A DNA stretch of 30,524 nucleotides, from positions 1 to 30,524 of the forward strand of contig JBEGVB010000183.1 of the NCBI GenBank assembly GCA_041178545.1. Direction: 5' to 3'. This document shows, in pieces, positions 25,727 through 30,524 of the stretch; within the stretch, counting starts at the first letter, position 1, and each line of letters starts with the position of its first letter. Under the pieces are notes generated by a model. It ran no database searches and was not told where the DNA came from. It was given only the letters and a program-made list of their open reading frames with translations. This stretch comes from JBEATZ01 sp041178545. GTDB lineage: Bacteria > Planctomycetota > UBA1135 > UBA2386. The translations under genes and the position numbers were made by a program.

Positions 25727-26725
25727 TCAGTGTTGCAGCAGCGCCATCCCGCGCGCCACGTGCTGCGCGTGGAGCTGTGGCGAGACGTTGGCACCGCACA
25801 CGATGAGGCCCACGCGCTTGCCGGAGAGCCGCTCGCGCAGCGGGCCCAGCAGTGCGGCTGCCGTGGCGGCGCCCGCAGGCTCCACCAGCAGCTTGGACTC
25901 CGTGAAGTGCAGGGCCATCGCCTCGCAGAGCGCGTCGTCGTCCACCTGCACGATCCCGTCGAGGAACCGGCGGCACAGCGCGTAGCTGTGGGGGAGGGCC
26001 GTGGGAGACCCGAGGCTGTCCGCGATCGTCGCCACCTTCTCGATGCGTTGTGGCGAGCCCGCCGCGAAGCTCCGTGTCATCGAGTCCGCGCCCAGCGGTT
26101 CCACCCCGTGCACCTCCACCTGCGGGGCCAGTTGCTTCACTGCTGCGGCCACCCCGGCTGCGAGTCCGCCGCCGCCGACCGGCACCACCAGTGCCTCCAG
26201 GTCCGGTGCCTGCAGGTGGAACTCGTAACCGAGCGTTGCCGTGCCGAGCGCGATGCCCGGCCCCTCGAACGGGTGCACGAAGAAGCGACCTTCTGCGTCG
26301 GCAAGGCGCTGTGCCTCTGCGAACGCCAGGGCGATGTCCGGAAGCAGCACGACCTCCGCGCCCATGGCGCGCGTGCGCTCGATGCGCAGCGGGTCTGCCG
26401 TCGCGGGCATCGCCACCTTGGCGTGCGTGCCGAGCCTGGCCGCAGCATGAGCCACCGCCAGGGCGTGGTTGCCGGCGCTCACTGCCGTGACCCCGCGCTG
26501 CCGTTGGTCTGCCGTCAGCGCGCCCATCACCGTCAGCGCGCCGCGCACCTTGAACGAGCCGGTGTGCTGCAGCTGTTCCAGCTTGAGGGTCACTTGCGTC
26601 CCTGCGCCGAGCCGGCGGCGCAGCGCGGGCGTGTCCCAGTCCAGCGTGGGGGTGACCCGGATGGCGCCGCGCAGTGCTGCGTGGGCCGCAGCAATCTCGG
26701 CGGGGTTGGGCGGTCGGACGTCCAC
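25727..26725 (-). CDS. PLP-dependent serine/threonine dehydratase (fold type II)
   Basis: 332 residues. The PLP lysine is K59 in LEQLQHTGSFKVRGA. AVSAGNHALAVA is the substrate-binding loop and VPVGGGGLAAGVA is the phosphate-binding glycine loop. The length matches single-domain catabolic threonine dehydratases and serine racemases. There is no C-terminal ACT domain, so the allosteric isoleucine control of biosynthetic IlvA is missing. Expected reaction: threonine to 2-oxobutyrate plus ammonia, or serine to pyruvate. The start is probably GTG 26725, where similarity begins. An intrinsic terminator ends 57 nt upstream of this start and suggests attenuation. It is likely co-transcribed with the Rieske oxygenase. 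A hydroxy-amino-acid lyase acting on a product of the oxygenase is possible. Confidence 0.85.
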   Translation of the reverse strand: MDVRPPNPAEIAAAHAALRGAIRVTPTLDWDTPALRRRLGAGTQVTLKLEQLQHTGSFKVRGALTVMGALTADQRQRGVTAVSAGNHALAVAHAAARLGTHAKVAMPATADPLRIERTRAMGAEVVLLPDIALAFAEAQRLADAEGRFFVHPFEGPGIALGTATLGYEFHLQAPDLEALVVPVGGGGLAAGVAAAVKQLAPQVEVHGVEPLGADSMTRSFAAGSPQRIEKVATIADSLGSPTALPHSYALCRRFLDGIVQVDDDALCEAMALHFTESKLLVEPAGAATAAALLGPLRERLSGKRVGLIVCGANVSPQLHAQHVARGMALLQH

Positions 26726-26782
26726 GGGTATGCGGGGCTGTGGGGTGCGGGGTGGGGTGTGGCTCCGGGCAGGGAGGCCATG

Positions 26783-26820
26783 AAAAAACCAGGAGCCCGC
26801 GGCCCTCCGCCGCGAGCTCC
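26783..26820 (-). terminator. Intrinsic terminator (candidate attenuator) upstream of the dehydratase
   Basis: On the minus strand GGAGC + GCGGC-rich arms form a stem of 5 bp, one A-C mismatch and 6 bp (26792-26803 with 26809-26820) around a 5-nt loop. It is followed by TGG and six U residues (26788-26783). It is the only hairpin with a U-tract I found in the window. It stops transcripts before the dehydratase GTG at 26725 rather than after a gene, which fits an attenuator. It might instead end a small upstream transcript. Confidence 0.8.
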
Positions 26821-26838
26821 CAGACTCTCTCGCCAAAT

Positions 26839-26884
26839 GCACCGGTTACCAGCCGGTGCGCAGTCTCACACCCTCCTGCACCGG
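26839..26884 (-). promoter_or_regulatory. Alternative-pairing leader segment before the terminator
   Basis: In minus-strand order, segment 1 CCGGTGC (26884-26878), segment 2 GCACCGG (26859-26853) and segment 3 CCGGTGC (26845-26839) allow 1:2 or 2:3 pairing but not both. The 2:3 hairpin has a 7-nt loop and can be enlarged by AGACT/AGTCT pairing on its flanks. It lies 18 nt before the terminator stem. The layout resembles an attenuator or riboswitch platform, although I see no direct competition with the terminator arms and no known aptamer consensus. Confidence 0.45.
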
Positions 26885-27013
26885 GATGCGCAGCTTGTGT
26901 CCGCGCGTTCCAGTGGGTGCAACGAGGCCAGGGCGTGCGGTCAGGCTGCCGAGGCTCTCTTGCGCCGGGGGGAATACGCAGCGGCCCCCGGGGGGTGGCC
27001 AAGGTTTCTCCAC
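26846..27013 (-). CDS. Small candidate ORF / leader peptide (doubtful)
   Basis: A 55-codon frame from GTG 27013 to TAA 26848-26846. Only its last 17 codons (HKLRIPVQEGVRLRTGW) have the G/C-ending codons typical of genes here, while the rest looks less like coding sequence. There is no well-spaced Shine-Dalgarno site for the GTG. The end is rich in Leu, Ile and Val, which would suit a leader peptide controlling a threonine dehydratase, and the stop lies in the loop of the alternative-pairing hairpin 26 nt before the terminator stem. It may also be a remnant of a degraded gene or pure chance. Confidence 0.2.
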   Translation of the reverse strand: MEKPWPPPGGRCVFPPAQESLGSLTARPGLVAPTGTRGHKLRIPVQEGVRLRTGW

Positions 27014-27025
27014 AAAATGTGGAGA
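27007..27025. repeat. 8-bp perfect hairpin in the long intergenic region
   Basis: TCTCCACA (27007-27014), a 3-nt loop and TGTGGAGA (27018-27025) pair perfectly, and GG/CC can pair just outside (27003-27004 with 27029-27030). It is AT-richer than its surroundings. It lies between the 216-bp inverted-repeat element and the terminator. Confidence 0.5.
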
Positions 27026-27060
27026 TTTCCTCTAAGGGCCGGTCGCATCGTACCGATACC

Positions 27061-27276
27061 GATCGCGGAGTTGTTGGAAGTATCGGGGTGCCTCCCAACC
27101 GCGCCGCCTCGGGGCGCCGCCAGGAGGGAGTGGGACGGCAGGGGCAGGTCCGGGGGCGATTCCTGGCCCGTCCGTCGGCCGCCGCGGCCCTGGTCCGGAC
27201 CAGTCCCAGCACTCGGGCCAGCGGTCACAAATCCTTGTCAGACCTTGCCGTCGAGGGGTTCAACAACTCCGCGATC
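27061..27276. repeat. 216-bp element bounded by a perfect 16-bp inverted repeat
   Basis: GATCGCGGAGTTGTTG at 27061-27076 and CAACAACTCCGCGATC at 27261-27276 are exact inverted copies, 184 bp apart. Two G-U pairs would extend the stem in plus-strand RNA. The interior holds further hairpins: GCGCC/GGCGC with outer CTCCC/GGGAG, GGACG/CGTCC enclosing an imperfect 8-bp stem, GGCCGC-C-GCGGCC, and the palindrome CTGGTCCGGACCAG (27190-27203). No convincing ORF is inside. The right arm ends 5 bp from the thioesterase stop. It could be a large structured RNA closed by a long stem, or a small non-autonomous mobile element with terminal repeats. No direct target duplication abuts the arms, although TACC occurs next to the left arm and 2 bp from the right. 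Confidence 0.65.
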
Positions 27277-27281
27277 AGTAC

Positions 27282-27743
27282 CTACCAGCGATGAAACGCC
27301 GGGTGCCCCTCCCGCACCGCCACGAACAGCCCTTCGCACGTCGCGCAGACCTTGCCCCCCGCCTCCAGGGTGCCGGTCACCTTGGCCCGGTCCTCGGTGG
27401 ACTCGACCACCTTGGCGCGGAGGGTGACGGGGCCCGAGGTGGGGGTCGGGCGCCGCAACTTGACCGCGTACTCGGCGGTCACGGTGCAGGGCGGCGTGCC
27501 GAGCCCGTTCTTCACCATGAGGTGCCACGCCGCAGTCCAGTTGAGGTGGCAGTCGAGCAGGGTGCCGACGATGCCTCCATTGAGGACGCCCGGGAAGGCC
27601 TCGTGCATGGTCCTGGGCTGCCAGGTGCACACCACCTCGTCACCGGCGACCACGCTCTTGAGGCGGAGCCCGTCCGGGTTGGCGGGGCCGCAGCCGAAGC
27701 ACGCGTTGCGTGGGGCGTACTGATCCTGCAAGGACTGGCTCAT
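27282..27743 (-). CDS. PaaI-like hotdog-fold thioesterase
   Basis: 153 residues with the N-terminal pattern NACFGCGPANPDGLRLK (13-29) and the hotdog helix region PGVLNGGIVGTLLDCHLNW (51-69). These match PaaI/YbgC-related acyl-CoA thioesterases that hydrolyse CoA thioesters in the cytoplasm. The family often serves aromatic-acid CoA pathways, and box genes lie at the other end of the window, but no linkage beyond that is visible. The ATG at 27743 is divergent from the Gfo/Idh/MocA gene across 62 bp. Its 3' side meets the 216-bp inverted-repeat element almost at once. Confidence 0.85.
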   Translation of the reverse strand: MSQSLQDQYAPRNACFGCGPANPDGLRLKSVVAGDEVVCTWQPRTMHEAFPGVLNGGIVGTLLDCHLNWTAAWHLMVKNGLGTPPCTVTAEYAVKLRRPTPTSGPVTLRAKVVESTEDRAKVTGTLEAGGKVCATCEGLFVAVREGHPAFHRW

Positions 27744-27805
27744 CGAGGCAGTTTAGGCAGGAGAAGCGAAATGACCAACCGCGGGACGCGGTGCATGATG
27801 GCCCG

Positions 27806-29131
27806 ATGGCCACGACCCGCCGCCGGTTCCTGCGCGACAGTGCCCTCACGGGTGCCGCGCTGTCCCTCGCATCCTGCTCCGTCGCCCGCCGGGCCCCAAA
27901 GCCCCTCGACGCCAAGCTGCGCCTCGGCGTCATCGGTGTGGGCGGCCGTGGCTGGGACAACTTCAGCGGCGTGCTCGGCCAGGACATCGTCGCGATCTGC
28001 GACGTCGACGCGCGCTTCCTCGAGCGCGCCGCGGGCAAGGTGCCCAACGCGCAGAAGTACCGCGACTTCCGTGAACTCATCGCGCGCCCGGACCTCGACG
28101 GGGTGGTGGTCAGCACGCCCGACCACACGCACTACCCCGCCGCCAAGCTCGCCCTCGACCGCGGCCTCGACGTCTACTGCGAGAAGCCGCTCACGCACAC
28201 CGTGAAGCAGGCGCGCAGGCTGCGCGAGACCGCCGAGCGCAACGGCTGCATCACGCAGATGGGCACGCAGATCCACTCGCTGCCCAACTACCGGCGCGTG
28301 GTCGAGATGGTGCAGGCAGGTGTGCTGGGCACGGTCCGCGAGGTGCACGTGTTCGTGAACGGCACCGACTGGTCGAGCCAGGGCCGCGCCAACCCGGAGC
28401 CGGTGCCCGAGTTCCTCGAGTGGAAGCTGTGGGCCGGCCCTGCGCTCGAGCCCCTCTACAGCCCCGCCTACCACCCGGCCGGCTGGCGCCGCTTCTGGGA
28501 CTTCGGCGGCGGCACCACGGCCGACATGGGTTGCCACTACATGGACCTCGCCTTCTGGGCCCTCGACCTGCGCCACCCCGAGAGCGTGCAGGCTGACGGC
28601 ACGGTGATGGAGGACGGCGGCACCCCCAAGGGCCTGCACTGTGCCTACCGCTTCCCCGCCGGCCGCAACCGCGAGGCACTGGGCCTCACCTGGTGGGCGG
28701 GCAGTGCGCGCCCCAAGGAACAGCTGGAGTCGCGCGGCATCGACTGGTCCAACGGCGTGCTGTTCGTGGGCGACAAGGGCTGGTTGGTGGCCGACTACAC
28801 GCGCAACGTGCTCGGGCCCAAGGATGCGTTTGTCGACTTCACGCCGCCGCCCAAGACCATTGCCGACTCGATCGGTCACTACGAGGAGTGGATCCTCGCC
28901 TGCAAGACGCGCGAGCCCGCGACGGCGCTGTGCAACTTTGGCTACGGCGGTGTGCTGACCGAGGCCGTGCTGCTGGCCAACGTGGCGTTCCGCGGCGCCC
29001 GCGGCGAGAAGCTCCTGTGGCGTCCCGAGAGCATGGAGCTGATCGGCGCGAACAAGGCCGGGGACCAGGACCCGGGCCGCGCGGCCATGAAGTTCCTCGA
29101 CGTGAAGCAGCAGCCGGGCTGGCCGGCCTGA
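27806..29131 (+). CDS. Tat-exported Gfo/Idh/MocA-family oxidoreductase (predicted lipoprotein)
   Basis: 441 residues. MATTRRRFLRDSALTGAALS is a twin-arginine signal, ending in LASC with a lipobox cysteine at C24. LRLGVIGVGGRGW (39-51) is the NAD(P)-binding Rossmann motif, and VYCEKPLTHT carries the family EKP lysine. The C-terminal half has the family's WRRFWDFGGGTTADMGCHYMD stretch. Exported members are abundant in planctomycetes, acting on sugars or sugar derivatives outside the cytoplasm with a tightly bound cofactor. ATG 27806 is chosen because it starts the Tat signal; upstream codons are intergenic. Its substrate cannot be told. Confidence 0.92.
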   Translation: MATTRRRFLRDSALTGAALSLASCSVARRAPKPLDAKLRLGVIGVGGRGWDNFSGVLGQDIVAICDVDARFLERAAGKVPNAQKYRDFRELIARPDLDGVVVSTPDHTHYPAAKLALDRGLDVYCEKPLTHTVKQARRLRETAERNGCITQMGTQIHSLPNYRRVVEMVQAGVLGTVREVHVFVNGTDWSSQGRANPEPVPEFLEWKLWAGPALEPLYSPAYHPAGWRRFWDFGGGTTADMGCHYMDLAFWALDLRHPESVQADGTVMEDGGTPKGLHCAYRFPAGRNREALGLTWWAGSARPKEQLESRGIDWSNGVLFVGDKGWLVADYTRNVLGPKDAFVDFTPPPKTIADSIGHYEEWILACKTREPATALCNFGYGGVLTEAVLLANVAFRGARGEKLLWRPESMELIGANKAGDQDPGRAAMKFLDVKQQPGWPA

Positions 29132-29141
29132 GCCGTGCGCC

Positions 29142-29159
29142 GCGCGCTGTCAGGCGCGC
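29142..29159. terminator. Hairpin with the GAF-gene stop in its loop, between convergent genes
   Basis: GCGCGC (29142-29147) and GCGCGC (29154-29159) pair around a TGTCAG loop that contains the TGA (minus strand, 29152-29150) of the GAF gene. It lies 11 bp past the Gfo/Idh/MocA stop. There is no U-tract. Confidence 0.4.
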
Positions 29160-29617
29160 AACCGCGCGAGCTTGGAGCCGACGGCAAGGAGCAGTGCCTG
29201 CTGCTCGCTGGTGAACTCGTGGGGCACCGGCTTGGCCACGCCCAGCACGCCGCGCAGTTCCGCGCCGTCGAACATCGGGCACGCGATGGAACCCTCCATC
29301 CGCGTGTCCTTCGCGCCCGGGCGCACGACTCCCGATGCATCGGTCTGCAGGTTGCACACCTGCACCGGCGCACGGCGCTCGGCCGCGATGCCGGCCATGC
29401 CCTTGCCCACCGGGACGGTGCGCACCTTGTCGAGCACCACCGGCGGCAGCCCCCGTTGCGCGACCAGCTGCAGCAGGCCCGCGCCGTCGAGCAGGTGCAC
29501 GGTTGCGACAGCACAACCGAAGTGGTGTAGCAACTCGTCCAGGACGGCTTCCCATGGCGCATGCTCCGGGCCGTCGAGCAGTGCCTCGATCCGGGTCAGC
29601 AGGGTGGGCTGTTCCAT
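29150..29617 (-). CDS. Single GAF-domain protein
   Basis: 155 residues made of one GAF domain: GCAVATVHLLDGAGLLQLVAQ (about 30-50), VPVGKGMAGIAAERRAPVQV (about 66-85) and GSIACPMFDGAELRGVLGVAK (about 105-125). The order and spacing fit GAF proteins binding small ligands or nucleotides, or the free methionine-sulphoxide reductase group, whose catalytic cysteines I cannot confirm. No output domain is attached. ATG 29617 starts the fold; the open frame to 30007 runs antisense-like through cutC and is not credible. It begins 20 bp after the cutC stop, so the two are probably co-transcribed. Confidence 0.75.
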   Translation of the reverse strand: MEQPTLLTRIEALLDGPEHAPWEAVLDELLHHFGCAVATVHLLDGAGLLQLVAQRGLPPVVLDKVRTVPVGKGMAGIAAERRAPVQVCNLQTDASGVVRPGAKDTRMEGSIACPMFDGAELRGVLGVAKPVPHEFTSEQQALLLAVGSKLARLRA

Positions 29618-29637
29618 GGCGAGCGCAGGATAGTCGA

Positions 29638-30396
29638 TCAGGCACCCGAGCGGACGGCCGCAACCACGCGTGCGACCTCTGCACCGTCGGTGCGGCGTTG
29701 CTCGTACTCCGACGGCTGCGCGGCCCCTCCCATGCTCACGAAGGGATTGCGCCATGCCATCGCACTGGGCGCGAGGACCGCAGCGGACAGGTGCACCTCG
29801 GCCACGCCGGTTCGCCGCACCAGCTCCGCCACGTGGTCGCTGCGCACGCCTGCTCCTGCCATCACCGCGATGCGCCCTGCTGCCTGCCGCACCAGGGCAG
29901 CCACCTGCATGGCCCCCTGCCTCGCGGTCTTCTGCCCACCCGAGGTGAGCACGCGCTCGACCCCGAGCGCGACCAGTTGTTCCAGCGCCGCGGCCTGGTC
30001 GACGCACATGTCGAAGGCGCGGTGGCAGGTCACCGCCATCGGCCGTGCCAGGCTCACGAGTCGCGCCATCCGCTCCACGTCGAGGGTGCCGTCCTTGCGC
30101 AGCACGCCGACCACCACTCCGTCGGCCCCGGCCTCGCGTGCGTGGACGACCTCATGCTCCATCGTCGCGAACTCACCCTCGTCGTAGAGGAAGTCGCCAC
30201 AGCGCGGACGCACGATGACGAACACGGGGATGTGCACGCGGTCCCGTACCGCAGCAAGGAGGCCTCCGCCCGGCGTCACGCCACCCAGCTCGAGGGCGGC
30301 ACACAGTTCGATGCGGTGCGCGCCTGCCTGTTCGGCTGCAAGCGCGCCTGCCACCGAGTCCACCGCCACCTCGACGACGACAACCGCTGTGTCCAT
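29638..30396 (-). CDS. cutC: CutC-family protein (copper homeostasis-type TIM barrel)
   Basis: 252 residues, the normal CutC length. Typical strings are AGAHRIELCAALELGGVTPG (24-43), FVIVRPRCGDFLYDEGEF (about 58-75), VTCHRAFDMC, ERVLTSGG and VMAGAGV. CutC proteins are cytoplasmic TIM barrels linked to copper tolerance in E. coli, although the biochemical role is disputed. ATG 30396 has no clear Shine-Dalgarno site. It lies 20 bp upstream of the GAF gene. Confidence 0.9.
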   Translation of the reverse strand: MDTAVVVVEVAVDSVAGALAAEQAGAHRIELCAALELGGVTPGGGLLAAVRDRVHIPVFVIVRPRCGDFLYDEGEFATMEHEVVHAREAGADGVVVGVLRKDGTLDVERMARLVSLARPMAVTCHRAFDMCVDQAAALEQLVALGVERVLTSGGQKTARQGAMQVAALVRQAAGRIAVMAGAGVRSDHVAELVRRTGVAEVHLSAAVLAPSAMAWRNPFVSMGGAAQPSEYEQRRTDGAEVARVVAAVRSGA

Positions 30397-30524
30397 GGGG
30401 GAGCACTTGTAGGGACCTGCTGCGCAACCGCAACGGCGCGGAGAGCGACAGCGCCTCCCGGAACACCGCGAGCTGCCGGCCCGGCACGTGCCAGACCTGC
30501 AGCTCGCATGCGTGCCGCGCCCGG
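30397..30524. other. Unassigned right edge (128 bp)
   Basis: No complete gene fits. No stop codon occurs on the minus strand in any frame here, so an upstream minus-strand gene would have to end inside cutC. One minus frame (ACELQVWHVPGRQLAVFREAL) looks faintly protein-like. A 10-bp palindrome GGCACGTGCC lies at 30483-30492. The sequence to the right is needed to decide. Confidence 0.3.

Noticed and set aside
27017..27036. RNase P RNA core (AGAGGAAA on the minus strand)
   Set aside because: The match to the conserved GAGGAAAGTCC stops after GAGGAAA, and the other conserved blocks are not found at the right distances.
27120..27175. SRP RNA domain (CAGGTCCGG resembles part of the conserved loop)
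   Set aside because: The essential GGAAG and AGCAG elements of the SRP RNA helix 8 loop are absent.
27251..27276. tmRNA or tRNA 3' end (GGGGTTCAACAACTCC)
   Set aside because: The loop lacks the closing G-C pair of a T-arm, no CCA-like end follows, and the bases are better explained by the 16-bp inverted repeat.
27061..27276. Retron msr-msd or integron attC site suggested by the inverted repeats
   Set aside because: No reverse transcriptase or integrase gene is nearby, and the arms do not fit the attC consensus core orientation.
29618..30007. Upstream extension of the GAF protein
   Set aside because: It runs in another frame through cutC on the same strand and has Arg/Gly-rich noise composition.

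Overview
The window is a GC-rich, gene-dense bacterial chromosome segment with no rRNA, tRNA, CRISPR array, integrase or recognisable transposase. Gene content suggests a planctomycete or a relative: a Tat-exported Gfo/Idh/MocA lipoprotein, a GH29 fucosidase, a CotH-kinase/beta-helix protein, a large exported subtilase, many GTG/TTG starts and few Shine-Dalgarno sites. This is inferred from gene families and base composition only.

Left part (1-5281, all minus strand): a run reading STAS protein, membrane four-helix sensor-like protein, Na/Pi cotransporter with a PhoU-like tail, then boxC and boxB (cut by the left edge). BoxC and BoxB are two enzymes of aerobic benzoyl-CoA breakdown by epoxidation. 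A perfect palindrome with two TGCA half-sites lies between the transporter and boxC and looks like a benzoate-repressor operator.

5433-12813: a surface or polysaccharide block. On the plus strand are a membrane-anchored helical-repeat protein, a translationally coupled CotH-kinase/beta-helix protein and a TylF-type methyltransferase. They converge on a minus-strand pair of GH29 alpha-L-fucosidase and GT-C membrane glycosyltransferase.

13094-19158: an exported S8-type protease with an unusual active-site motif, glyA (serine hydroxymethyltransferase, minus) and biosynthetic arginine decarboxylase speA (plus, TTG start behind a good Shine-Dalgarno site).

19256-24207 (minus): a SAM methyltransferase, an HtpX-like M48 protease with a long C-terminal extension, an exported single-pass protein of unknown function, and a DUF2779 protein with Cas4/AddB-like iron-sulphur nuclease motifs.

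24383-30524: infA; a Rieske oxygenase and a PLP serine/threonine dehydratase; a 556-base non-genic stretch; a PaaI-like thioesterase; a Gfo/Idh/MocA oxidoreductase; a GAF protein; and cutC. The 556-base stretch is the most unusual part of the window. It holds a 216-bp element bounded by a perfect 16-bp inverted repeat, a second hairpin, a set of mutually exclusive pairings, and the only intrinsic terminator with a clear U-tract that I found, placed just before the dehydratase start. I read it as a candidate regulatory leader and/or structured RNA or small mobile element.
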